In this document: positions 46,021 to 54,764 of the stretch, in pieces | Position numbering within the stretch: position 1 is the first letter of the stretch | How the letters are laid out: each line of letters starts with the position of its first letter | From: CAVVMA01 sp963788205 | Lineage (GTDB): Bacteria; Desulfobacterota; Binatia; Binatales; Binataceae | Direction: 5' to 3' | Assembly: GCA_963788205.1 (NCBI GenBank) | Contig: CAWBGG010000009.1 | Span: forward strand, 877,468 to 941,467 | DNA: 64,000 nucleotides | The notes under the pieces: generated by a model | Told to the model about the DNA's origin: nothing | The model's input: only the letters and a program-made list of their open reading frames with translations | Databases searched by the model: none | Made by a program: the position numbers and the translations under genes

Positions 46021-47862
46021 CTACTGTGCGAAACGACGGCGGGCAATTCTGACCCCGACGGCAGCGTACAGAATTCCGAAGCCGACATTTACCGCTGACG
46101 GAACCAGCGCCGCTGATGCAGGCAGGCCCCGGATGATGAGGTCGTTGAACGCCTGCATCGCCCAGGTCGTCGGCAGGCTGAGGGCGACCGTCCGCATCAA
46201 TTGCGGCTCAAAGTCGATTGGCCACCAGCACCCGCCAATCGCGGCCATAGTCATGATCACCATCAACCCGACCGGCAATACGGCGTCGCGCGTGCGCCCC
46301 GCGCCCGCGACCAGCAGCCCGAACCCGGCGGCTGCGAAAGAGATCGCGGCGCATGGGACCAGCAAGGCCGAGGGATTCAGGCCTAGCGAAGCTCCGAACA
46401 TCGCCCGTCCCACCGCGAACAGCACAGCCAGCTGGACGAACCCGATAAGAAAGCGCCCGATCAGCTTGCCCAATAACGTCGTACCCACCGGGGCAGCGGC
46501 CGATCGCAGGCGGCTCAGCGTGCCCCAGTCGTGCTCGTCGATAAGCGCGAGCGAGACTCCCATCAGCATTCCGATCAACAGGAAAGTAACCGCCAAACCC
46601 GGCACATAGAAGTCGAAGACGTTGAAGCCGCGCAGCGTCGTGTTCCCACTGGCGTTCGGAGCGCTTCCGCCGACTCCGAGACTCCCCGGCAGGACGATCT
46701 TGCCCTCCAAGGCCACCACCGGAATCGGCGGTATTGGCGGGACTCTCGGTATGGGCGGCAATTCGGGAATTGCCGGGACTGCGAGCAGCGGCGTGGCCGC
46801 GCGATCGATAGTTGCGGTGAGACTTCTCTTCAGCGCGCCAGTATCGACCGGCGGAGGCGGTGGCGAGTTGAGCAGAGCCGTGAGGGTCGCCGGAGGATCC
46901 GGAAATGCGGGTGGCGGCGGAACGGCATTCGCATGGCTGCCCGCGAGCGATTTCAATTGCTCCAACCAGTGCTCGAAATTCGTTTTTGCCAATTTCAGTT
47001 GGGCAAAGTAGCTTCGCAACTGTTCCCGGCCGTCGTGCTGCTGCGCAGTCTGCGCGTTGATTTGCTGGGCGAGTCCGGCAAGCGCGCTGTCGAGCGACTG
47101 CTCGAACATCTTGCGCATCTGTGCGCTGCTGCTTGCGACTGTGGCCGCGAGTTGACGCTTGATTTCCGTTTGCGCGGCGGTACGCGCCTTTCCGGCCGCA
47201 TGCGCGAACGTCTCAGCCTGTTCATGTGTCGCCCGTAGCGCAGCAAGCGCGCTATCGATTTGCACGCGCAAGGCTGCCTGGCGGGTTGCGATACGCGTCT
47301 GTGCTTGCGCGGCCGCACCCGCCGTGATGCGCCGGCACATCTCGGCGAGTCCAACTTCGACCCGCACGGTTGGCTGATATCGCACGGGGTCGGTGATGAG
47401 CGAGAGGCGCACGTCCCGTCCCTGAGCGAGCGCGTCGGTGCTGCCCGCCGGGATAATCACGGCCAAGAGCGCGGTCTCGCCTTCAAGCACCAGTTCACGC
47501 GCTGATGCGGGGCTGGCCGCCGCTACAGTCCTGAGGCCGGGCTGGTGGCGCAAAGCGTCCGCGACGGCGCGACCGACCTCGCTGCGGTCCTCATCGACCA
47601 CTGCTATGACCCGGTCGGCCTGATGGAGCCTGCCGCTGGAGTAGACGTCAGCAAGCGAGAAGCCGCATGCCGTGATTACGACGATCGGCGCAACGACCAT
47701 CATGAAGAGACCAACTGGGTCGCGCCGGAGCAGGCGGAACTCCTTGCCGAGCGTGAGCGCCAGGGCACGTAGCGCAGCCGTCGGTCCGCTCACACTTGTC
47801 TCCGCGGCGATTTGGTTCGTGTTCGCATCCTGCGGGTTGTCAGATCGCATCGCGCAGCGCAT
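46021..47862 (-). CDS. ABC-2 type exporter permease
   Basis: This 613-residue membrane protein has one N-terminal membrane segment (GLFMMVVAPIVVITACGF, near 52-70), a large extracytoplasmic part (about 80-400), and five to six segments in the C-terminal third (VTFLLIGMLMGVSLAL onward). The extracytoplasmic part contains a long coiled-coil-like Ala/Gln stretch (about 190-300) and a Pro-rich region with PPPPA and PPIPPIP runs. That layout matches ABC-2/YhgE-type transporters. It starts within the last codons of the ATPase gene (23-bp overlap), so the two are coupled. The substrate is unknown; related systems export lipids, drugs or polysaccharide. Confidence 0.88.
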   Translation of the reverse strand: MRCAMRSDNPQDANTNQIAAETSVSGPTAALRALALTLGKEFRLLRRDPVGLFMMVVAPIVVITACGFSLADVYSSGRLHQADRVIAVVDEDRSEVGRAVADALRHQPGLRTVAAASPASARELVLEGETALLAVIIPAGSTDALAQGRDVRLSLITDPVRYQPTVRVEVGLAEMCRRITAGAAAQAQTRIATRQAALRVQIDSALAALRATHEQAETFAHAAGKARTAAQTEIKRQLAATVASSSAQMRKMFEQSLDSALAGLAQQINAQTAQQHDGREQLRSYFAQLKLAKTNFEHWLEQLKSLAGSHANAVPPPPAFPDPPATLTALLNSPPPPPVDTGALKRSLTATIDRAATPLLAVPAIPELPPIPRVPPIPPIPVVALEGKIVLPGSLGVGGSAPNASGNTTLRGFNVFDFYVPGLAVTFLLIGMLMGVSLALIDEHDWGTLSRLRSAAAPVGTTLLGKLIGRFLIGFVQLAVLFAVGRAMFGASLGLNPSALLVPCAAISFAAAGFGLLVAGAGRTRDAVLPVGLMVIMTMAAIGGCWWPIDFEPQLMRTVALSLPTTWAMQAFNDLIIRGLPASAALVPSAVNVGFGILYAAVGVRIARRRFAQ

Positions 47863-48832
47863 GGCCGGTGAGCGCGATGAACGCGTCCTGGAGGTTGGGC
47901 CGATGTAAATGCAATTCGACGATGCCGCCGCCGAACTCGTTGGCGAGCGAGATTATTTCGGGTACGCGCTCGTCGAGACTCTGTACCGCGAGTGCGGCGT
48001 ATGGTGCACCATTGGATACGATCGCAAGTTCGCGCACGCCCGCGAGCGTAAGCGCCCATCCCGCAGGCATCGAAACGCGCGTCATAAGGTCAACCCGGGC
48101 TTCCACGCCGGCCAGGGTGACGAGCTGCCGCACCGTTCCCTGGGCGACGATATGGCCGTGGTCTATAAGGATCACCCGGTTGCACAGCAGTTCGGCTTCC
48201 TCCATGTAATGCGTACTGTACAAAATGGCGGTTCCGTGCGCCGCCGCGTTCTTGATCACCGCGAAGATCAGTTCACGCGACTGCGGATCGACTCCCGCGG
48301 TCGCTTCGTCGAGCAGCAGCACTTCCGGGCGATGAAGCATGCCGCAGGCGAGGTTGAGGCGCCGCTTCATCCCGCCGGAAAAAGTCCCGACGATATCGTT
48401 GGCGCGATCGGTCAGGCCAACTTCTTCGAGCAGCGCCGCGGTTGCGGCGCGCGAATCGGCCTTCTTCAGCCCCTGGATCCGGCCGAAGAAGTCGAGGTTC
48501 TCAACCGCGGTGAGAGTGGGATAGACCGCCACCGATTGCGGAACGAAGCCCAGGCTGCGCCGCGCGCGCGCGGGAGTTAAACGGAGATCGTGACCCGCGA
48601 TTCGCACGGTCCCGGAGTCCGATTCGAGCGTGCCGCCGAGGATCGAGAGCGTGGTGGTCTTGCCCGCCCCGTTGGGACCAAGCAGACCAACAATTTCGCC
48701 CGCGGTGACGGATAGGGCGACGCCCTCGACCGCGATGCGATCGCCATAGCGTTTCCGGAGATCGACCGCTTCAAGCACCAACGGCCCGTCCATCAAGGCT
48801 TGAAACCGGCTATCGGGTCCTCGTACCGTCAT
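47840..48832 (-). CDS. ABC transporter ATP-binding protein
   Basis: This 330-residue ATPase has Walker A (GPNGAGKTTT, near residue 53), a Q-loop (FVPQS), the signature FSGGMKRRL, Walker B with catalytic Glu (LLLDEATAGVD) and switch His (STHYMEE). An additional C-terminal domain of about 90 residues follows, as is common in ABC-2 exporter ATPases (CcmA/DrrA class). It overlaps its permease gene. The start is taken at the ATG at 48832; an internal ATG at 48793 would still preserve the domain. Confidence 0.95.
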   Translation of the reverse strand: MTVRGPDSRFQALMDGPLVLEAVDLRKRYGDRIAVEGVALSVTAGEIVGLLGPNGAGKTTTLSILGGTLESDSGTVRIAGHDLRLTPARARRSLGFVPQSVAVYPTLTAVENLDFFGRIQGLKKADSRAATAALLEEVGLTDRANDIVGTFSGGMKRRLNLACGMLHRPEVLLLDEATAGVDPQSRELIFAVIKNAAAHGTAILYSTHYMEEAELLCNRVILIDHGHIVAQGTVRQLVTLAGVEARVDLMTRVSMPAGWALTLAGVRELAIVSNGAPYAALAVQSLDERVPEIISLANEFGGGIVELHLHRPNLQDAFIALTGHALRDAI

Positions 48833-48928
48833 GCCGTCTCATCCTGGCGTAAGGCCAGGTGTCCGCGCCCGGAAACGGCCGGCGGTAATGCGCGGTGCTC
48901 TCCGGGGCGCCTTCAAGAAAGTTCGCAT

Positions 48929-49258
48929 ATGCCGCAACTTGAGGAAACGGTCAAATCTTTGCGGGTCGTGGGTAAATTCACGCGTCGCGCCCAACATGGC
49001 ATACCGATCGGAATTTTGGTAATCACGCCTCCGCGGATGCCCTGGCTTGGACACTTTACCTGCTATTTTCGACATTCGGATTATCTGTGGAAAGCCCGCG
49101 ATGAATTCTGTACCGTATTACGCAGCGCATCGCTGGAATACTCGCGCGCCCCGCAACTAAACCTGAACACGTACATTCTGGAAGAGGCACCGCGCATGTA
49201 CCCACTCGCACGCACCGGGGCGCCGAACGATTCCTGGCGTCGTCTTGAGAACGTATGA
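48929..49258 (+). CDS. Hypothetical protein
   Basis: A 109-codon ORF from ATG 48929, weakly preceded by AAGAAAG. The protein (MPQLEETVKSLRVVGKF..., with a Trp/Tyr/Phe-rich centre LGHFTCYFRHSDYLW) has no signal peptide or membrane segment and no family I recognise. It stands alone between the divergent ABC operon and the FAAL gene. Base composition is less GC-rich than its neighbours. The alternative, that this is non-coding sequence, is real. Confidence 0.4.
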   Translation: MPQLEETVKSLRVVGKFTRRAQHGIPIGILVITPPRMPWLGHFTCYFRHSDYLWKARDEFCTVLRSASLEYSRAPQLNLNTYILEEAPRMYPLARTGAPNDSWRRLENV

Positions 49259-49404
49259 ATTCTCGCTGCCTCCGGACCGGGCGAATCCCATGATCCTCCT
49301 GAAACCAAGAGGCGGAATAGCGGTGCGCATAGGATGATTCAGTACGGAAAGGCTTCAGGTTTCAATGGCGCCAGGCACTTTTGCTCGTAAGGAGGTGTTC
49401 AAAA

Positions 49405-52400
49405 TTGGGTTCCGTTCTTGAAGGCGTGGAAAAATGGGCAGACCGACATCCAGACAAATTACTCTATTCGTTTCTGGACCTCAGTGGCAAGGCGATTGCG
49501 AGTTATTCCTATGAGGCGTTCCAAGAGCGGATCGACCTTATCGCCAGTCATCTGCTAGCGCGGCGAGGGCTGGAAAACGGCGATCGCGTGCTGCTTGCGT
49601 ACCCGCCGGGTTTGGAAATGCTTTGCGCGCTGTTTGCTTGCGCGCGCAGCGGCCTGATCTCGGTGCCGGTGAACACGCCAAGCATGCAAGGATTTCAGGC
49701 GGCGCTCTTTCGTATCGAGCACATAGCTCGTGACTGTCAGGCGGCGGCGTTGCTTACCAGCCGGGCTGGGCTTGAACTGCTCCGCAGGAATCCGGGTCGG
49801 GAGAATGGCAATGGCCATGACGTTGCCGCTGGGGCCGAGGCTCTTATGGGGCTCGAATGGATCGTCACCGAGGACCTGCTGGAACCTGTGGGAAAGGCAC
49901 CCGACACCAAGGTATCCGACGTATTCCTGCTCCAATATACCTCAGGATCGACGAACAGCCCCAAAGGCGTGATCGTTAGCCACGACAATATTATAAGCAA
50001 CTGCCGATTGGTCATCGACCATGCGGACCCGATCGCAGTGTCGTGGCTACCCCAGCATCATGATATGGGCCTTATAGGCTGCTATCTCTATATGGCGCTG
50101 AGCGGTGGAACGACTTATGGCTTTTCGCCCATGACCTTCATTCAGAGCCCGGCGCTTTGGCTCGACACCATTGCCAAGTATGGAGGGACTTGCTCATCGG
50201 CGCCCAATTTCGCCTATGAATACTGCCTCTGGCCGGGAAGACTACCGGAACAGACGCTCGCGAAACTGGATCTTGCTTCGCTCTCTACCCTGATGGCCGC
50301 CGCTGAGCCGATCAAGCCGGACACCTATCGGCGGTTCTTGCAGAAGTTCGAAGAACACGGACTGAAACGCGCCAGCTTCGTCGTGGCCTATGGCCTTGCC
50401 GAGAACACCCTCGCCGTGACCAGCTATGGGCGTAGCGCGATTTCGCTTAACAAGGGCGAGCTGGCTCTGGGACGCGTGCGGGTGACGCGGGACACTTCAG
50501 AGATCGCGGCCGCGAAACATCTCATGAGCTGCGGTACGCCGTTGGGCGACAATCGCGTCAAGATCGTGGAGCCTGAAACCTGTGTTCCGCTCGCCGAGGG
50601 CGAGATTGGTGAAATTTGGGTCGCCGGCGGCAGCAAGTGCTTGGGATACTGGAACAATCCGGAGATGACGCAGCAGTCGTTCCGCGCGCGCATCTCCGGC
50701 GATGCCGCTGATCAGCACGAATATCTGCGGACCGGCGATCTGGGATTCCTCCACGAAGGCGAGCTCTATGTCTGCGGCCGGCGAAAAGACCTGATCATCG
50801 TCCGCGGTCAGAATTACTACCCGCAGGACATCGAAGCGGTGATTGAGCAAACGTCGCCGCTCGTGCGCAAGGGCGGTGTGGCCGCGTTCGAGATCGAGGA
50901 CGATGAGGAAGCAACCATAGCTGTGGTCGCCGAAGTCGCCCGCCCGCGGGCCATTCCCGACGCTCGGGCAATCGTAACGGCCATCAAGGAATATCTCAAC
51001 GTCGACGTCGGACGAATCGTTCTTGTCCCACGCAAGGCCGTGCCCAAGACGACTTCTGGCAAAATCATGCGCTACATGACCAAACAGATGCTGCTAGCTG
51101 GTCAGTTCCAGATACTCAGCCAGCTGGTGCGTGAGAAGGGCAGCGCACCCTCTCCCGAATGCGCCGACGCGCGTTCGCCGTTTGGGTTCCTCAAGAGCAA
51201 GTACAGGCTTAAGGGTGATGAGCCATATTCGCTTATCGAAGCCGGTATCGATTCCCTGGATCTAGTGATCACGATGCACGAGTTACAGGAGTTGGTAGCG
51301 GAGCGCGGGACTAGCCTACTGGCCGATCAAATCGACGTCCAGCTGATCCAGCAGCTTCGCATCAACGATCTGTTCTCGATCGGCGATCTTTTCAGACAGG
51401 CGCCAGAAGCAGCGATCGTTCAGGTTCACCACCTTCTCACTAACATTCGCCAAGAGTATCGCGCAGCCGAGGCGGCGGCCATGGCGGAGGACCGGGCACT
51501 TTCCTTCATACCCGTCGTTCCAGTTGCGATGGCGGCGGAGCGGCCTGGGAAGCTGTTGCTTACGGGCGGCACCGGATTTCTGGGGCCTTTTCTATTGACT
51601 AGCCTGATTGAACAGACCGGCGCGACAATCTACGTTCTGGTGCGAGCCGCCACAGTGGATGATGCGCGCCAGCGGCTGCGAGCAGCGATGGACACGGCGG
51701 CCGCGTCCCGGAGTGTATTGGCGCAATTTAATCACCGGGTTGTGCCTATATGCGGCGATCTCGCGGAGCCGCGCCTCGGTCTGAGTGTCGATCGTTGGGA
51801 CCAGCTCGCGAGCGAGGTCGACGCCATCTATCATAACGGTGCGTTGGTGAACTATCTATTCAACTACGCCAAGATGCGCGCCTCTAATGTCAGCGGTACG
51901 AACGAGGTGTTAAGGCTCGCTTTCGATCGGCGCTTAAAGCAGTTCAATTACGTTTCGACGACCTTCATCTTCGGTTGGGCGGTCAAAGACATACTATTCG
52001 AGACTGACAACAATGCGGAAATGGAGCTGCTCGACTTCGGCTACAGCCAGTCAAAATGGGTTGCTGAACAGTTAGTGGCCGAAGCCACGCGACAGGGGCT
52101 CGGTACTCGCATCTTCCGGCCGTCACTGATTACCCCGTCGCTGATCGGCGGCGGGAATAACTTCGACATCACGATCCGGCTACTCGCCTTCATGATCAAG
52201 CAAGGCATCGGCGTCGACACGCTCAATCAGGTTAGTTTTGTGCCGGCCGACGTGACTGCGAATAACATCGTCGCGATTGCGAACGAGCCAAATACCATCA
52301 ACGGGACCTTTCACATCACGCGCGACGACTATGCCAACATGACCGACATCACCAACATCATAACTGCGCAGACCGGACGCCAATTCGACGGATTTCCGCT

Positions 52401-52635
52401 TCGGAATTTTGTACCCGAGTTGATCCGCAGGTGTACGAAGGATGACTTGCTGTTTCCGCTGCTCGATTTTCTAGTCGGTTCGATCGATAAGATCTCAGCG
52501 ATTGAATTCAAGCGGTATGACAATTCGTCTTATCAGAAGGCCCGGGATGCGAGCTCGTGGGGTGTACCCGATCCCCCGCTCGAAGTCATTGTTGCGGGGA
52601 TTCTAAAGTTCCTGTCCAGAACTGGAGTTATCTAA
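49405..52635 (+). CDS. FAAL-ACP-thioester reductase fusion (acyl reductase)
   Basis: This 1076-residue protein has three modules. Residues ~1-590 are an acyl-AMP ligase of the FAAL type: the adenylate motif YTSGSTNSPKGV, WLPQHHDMGLIG, YGLAENT, the TGDLGFLHEGELYVCGR hinge and a C-terminal Lys in KTTSGKI. Residues ~605-690 are a carrier domain with the phosphopantetheine Ser in EAGIDSLDLV. Residues ~720-1076 are a Rossmann-fold thioester reductase (LLTGGTGFLG, Tyr/Lys in GYSQSKW). It would activate a fatty or aryl acid, load it on its carrier and release it as an aldehyde or alcohol. A perfect AAGGAGGTG seven bases upstream fixes the start as TTG 49405. The carrier requires a phosphopantetheinyl transferase; the only one visible nearby is broken. 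Confidence 0.9.
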   Translation: MGSVLEGVEKWADRHPDKLLYSFLDLSGKAIASYSYEAFQERIDLIASHLLARRGLENGDRVLLAYPPGLEMLCALFACARSGLISVPVNTPSMQGFQAALFRIEHIARDCQAAALLTSRAGLELLRRNPGRENGNGHDVAAGAEALMGLEWIVTEDLLEPVGKAPDTKVSDVFLLQYTSGSTNSPKGVIVSHDNIISNCRLVIDHADPIAVSWLPQHHDMGLIGCYLYMALSGGTTYGFSPMTFIQSPALWLDTIAKYGGTCSSAPNFAYEYCLWPGRLPEQTLAKLDLASLSTLMAAAEPIKPDTYRRFLQKFEEHGLKRASFVVAYGLAENTLAVTSYGRSAISLNKGELALGRVRVTRDTSEIAAAKHLMSCGTPLGDNRVKIVEPETCVPLAEGEIGEIWVAGGSKCLGYWNNPEMTQQSFRARISGDAADQHEYLRTGDLGFLHEGELYVCGRRKDLIIVRGQNYYPQDIEAVIEQTSPLVRKGGVAAFEIEDDEEATIAVVAEVARPRAIPDARAIVTAIKEYLNVDVGRIVLVPRKAVPKTTSGKIMRYMTKQMLLAGQFQILSQLVREKGSAPSPECADARSPFGFLKSKYRLKGDEPYSLIEAGIDSLDLVITMHELQELVAERGTSLLADQIDVQLIQQLRINDLFSIGDLFRQAPEAAIVQVHHLLTNIRQEYRAAEAAAMAEDRALSFIPVVPVAMAAERPGKLLLTGGTGFLGPFLLTSLIEQTGATIYVLVRAATVDDARQRLRAAMDTAAASRSVLAQFNHRVVPICGDLAEPRLGLSVDRWDQLASEVDAIYHNGALVNYLFNYAKMRASNVSGTNEVLRLAFDRRLKQFNYVSTTFIFGWAVKDILFETDNNAEMELLDFGYSQSKWVAEQLVAEATRQGLGTRIFRPSLITPSLIGGGNNFDITIRLLAFMIKQGIGVDTLNQVSFVPADVTANNIVAIANEPNTINGTFHITRDDYANMTDITNIITAQTGRQFDGFPLRNFVPELIRRCTKDDLLFPLLDFLVGSIDKISAIEFKRYDNSSYQKARDASSWGVPDPPLEVIVAGILKFLSRTGVI

Positions 52636-52813
52636 GCCGCGGGCCGGCCAAATCTCTGGAATGGAGCGGGCGGCGACCGCCGCGCTCGTCGCACGCGTGT
52701 AGTCGCGAAATTCGGGCGAAGGCCCCGGGCCGTCCGTGGCAAGACCCGAAAAGTTCGCGGCGCTGAAGAAATATACAAGGAGTTGTTCTGATTGGGGAAA
52801 CATCGGTGTCGCT

Positions 52814-53413
52814 TCATTTCTTTGGTTGTCGCGGAGATCGCTTCGGCAATTCCACGCAGAACCACCGCTTATCTAGCTCTCTCAGCGAGAGAGCGTCGTC
52901 CTCCGAAAGTAGCTTGTGAAATGCGCCGATCAATGGCTCATAGTATGAACTTATGTTCTTGACTTGCCCTTGCGAGTCAAACAGAGCCGAAATGCCCGCT
53001 CCATTGAGAATACGTCGGTCCAAGACCGGCATTACATTGGGGGAAAGTGCATGTAAGAGCGCCGAGGCGTAGGAGGGGCCGAATCCTCGAATTGTGGTCT
53101 CCGCCTCGGCTGTTAGATGTAGGAAGTCAACTCCTCAGGCCTTGATTGTCTTTAGTTTATTGCCGAGTTTGCCGAGTTTGTTCCTCGACACAATGGAATC
53201 GATGCGACGCAGCTGCGCTTCATACGATCTTAGTTTCGTTGACAACCCTGGATTCGGTTCTGTGATTGATGCGTTACCACCTTTGAAATTGCTCACGTGC
53301 AACAGGTCGATTATCGAAAGAGTGAACCTATCTGGTTTACTCTTAATGTAGGATCGAAAGTGCGTCATTGCTACATCCAACATTTCCCAGGTTGTCTCAG
53401 GTCTACGCGCCAC
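52814..53413 (-). pseudogene. HhH-glycosylase-like protein with in-frame TGA
   Basis: A GTG at 53413 preceded by GAGG starts a frame of 199 codons that is interrupted once by TGA (53137-53135) between LGNKLKTIKA and GVDFLHLT. It then continues to a stop at 52814. The C-terminal half (TIRGFGPSYASALLHALSPNVMPVLDR) has the G-x-G-x-x-x-A-S hairpin and Asp pattern seen in helix-hairpin-helix base-excision proteins; that assignment is tentative. The gene is clearly less GC-rich than its neighbours, indicating recent transfer. Selenocysteine is unlikely because the following residues show no known selenoprotein context. Nonsense mutation is the simplest explanation. Confidence 0.55.
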
Positions 53414-53565
53414 GACGACCTCACATTGTCTCGCCGACTCGAGTAGTTGTTAATCCTGGGCATCAATGATGCCTCCAGGTCGTAGAGTGGGCCGCCACGC
53501 GTCCGAACTGAAGTCGGCGCAGCTCGGGATCCATCGCGTATCGCAGCCAGAGGCAGAAGCCCCCG

Positions 53566-53772
53566 CTAGCTCTCGCCGCGGAAGCAGGCGCGATCTTCGC
53601 CGCAGCTCCTGGCGTCCACCGGCATCCCATCGGGACCGACGGGCCGTTGCGTCAAGAGGCAGTTGTAGCAGGCGGTCGAACTGTCCGGGTCAATCAGCCG
53701 CTCCCCCTCCGGCGAGCGGTAGTAGCCCGTCTTGGTGCGCAGCAAGGCGCAGTACTTGCGCTTGGCCGGCAT
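53566..53772 (-). CDS. Small cysteine-containing protein of the molybdenum hydroxylase operon
   Basis: This 68-residue protein has its ATG at 53772, two bases after the stop of the FAD-subunit gene. Cysteines are at positions 8, 35, 38, 57 and 63 (KYCAL, ACYNC, SCGEDRAC), a spacing that suits a zinc or iron-sulfur site. The rest is polar with many Arg/Lys/Pro. There is no signal peptide. Placement as the fourth gene of the operon suggests a role with the enzyme, such as maturation or electron transfer, but no family is recognised. Confidence 0.62.
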   Translation of the reverse strand: MPAKRKYCALLRTKTGYYRSPEGERLIDPDSSTACYNCLLTQRPVGPDGMPVDARSCGEDRACFRGES

Positions 53773-53774
53773 CG

Positions 53775-54764
53775 CTAGGCCGCCTCGATCCCGGCCCCGC
53801 GCAGCGTCGCGCGCCGGATCAGGACCTTCGCGATCGTCACCTTGTAGGCGTTGTCAGACATCGGTTGCGCGTGCTTGAGCGCCGCTTCCGCCGCCAGATC
53901 GGCTCGCTTGCGATCGAGCGCGCCGCCCTTGAGGATCGCTTCGGCTTCCGGCGAGCGCCACGGGATTGGCGCAACCGCGCCCAACACGATTCTGGCATCC
54001 TGCACGGTCCAACCCGGCCCCATCGCGAGCATCGCCGCAACGCTGACCAGCGCCCAGTCGAAGCTCTGCTTCTCGCGCACCTCCAGGTAGACGCTGCGCG
54101 CGCCGCGAGGCGGGGCCGGCAGGTTGATCTCTACGATCACCTCGCCCGGCTTGAGCGTGTTTTCAGCCGCCAGATTCACGGTGGGCAAGGCGAAAAACTT
54201 TTCCAGCGCCACCGTGCGTTCGCCCTGGGGGCCAACGATCCTTGCGCTGCCGCCAAGCGCGATCAGCGCCGGCGCAAGACTGGAGGGGTGAACGATGTAG
54301 GAGGGGCCGCCGCCGAGGATCGAATGGTAGCGGTTGAGTCCGCCCAGCGCGTAGCACTTATCACCGTCCTTCTTGAGGCAATGGATGTCGGGATGGCGGA
54401 AGTACCAGCATCGCGGACGCTGAAGCAGGTTTCCGCCGACGGTGCCGAGGTTGCGAATCTGCGGCGTGGCGGCCTCCGAAGCTGCCATCGAGACCGCGGT
54501 GAACCGCTCGCGAATCAGCGGATGCTCGCCAACTTCGGCCAGCCGGGTAAGTGCGCCGATTCTGAGCCCGCCGTCCGGACGCGCCTGGATACCCTGAAGC
54601 TCCTTGAGGCCGCCCAAGTCGACGATCGCTGCCGGCGCGATGAGATTGAGTTTCAGCAGATCGACCACATCGACACCGCCTGCGATTGCAATCCGTCCGC
54701 CGTCCTTGAGCAGGGTTGAGGCGTGCGCGAGACTGGCCGGCGTGATCAATTCGAAGCTGTTCAT
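53775..54764 (-). CDS. Molybdenum hydroxylase FAD-binding subunit
   Basis: This 329-residue subunit of the xanthine dehydrogenase/aldehyde oxidase family has the flavin-binding motifs IAIAGGVDVVDLLK (near 30) and TPQIRNLGTVGGNLLQRPRC (near 100), followed by CO dehydrogenase-type C-terminal strands (QSFDWALVSVAAML). An extra cysteine-containing stretch, CWYFRHPDIHCLKKDGDKC, resembles the additional [4Fe-4S] loop of PaoB-type subunits. The ATG overlaps the stop of the Mo-subunit gene (ATGA), showing coupling. It passes electrons from the Fe-S subunit to an acceptor. Confidence 0.93.
   Translation of the reverse strand: MNSFELITPASLAHASTLLKDGGRIAIAGGVDVVDLLKLNLIAPAAIVDLGGLKELQGIQARPDGGLRIGALTRLAEVGEHPLIRERFTAVSMAASEAATPQIRNLGTVGGNLLQRPRCWYFRHPDIHCLKKDGDKCYALGGLNRYHSILGGGPSYIVHPSSLAPALIALGGSARIVGPQGERTVALEKFFALPTVNLAAENTLKPGEVIVEINLPAPPRGARSVYLEVREKQSFDWALVSVAAMLAMGPGWTVQDARIVLGAVAPIPWRSPEAEAILKGGALDRKRADLAAEAALKHAQPMSDNAYKVTIAKVLIRRATLRGAGIEAA

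Noticed and set aside
53135..53137. Selenocysteine codon
   Set aside because: No catalytic context, no known selenoprotein family match and no evident SECIS hairpin just after the TGA; a nonsense change is simpler.
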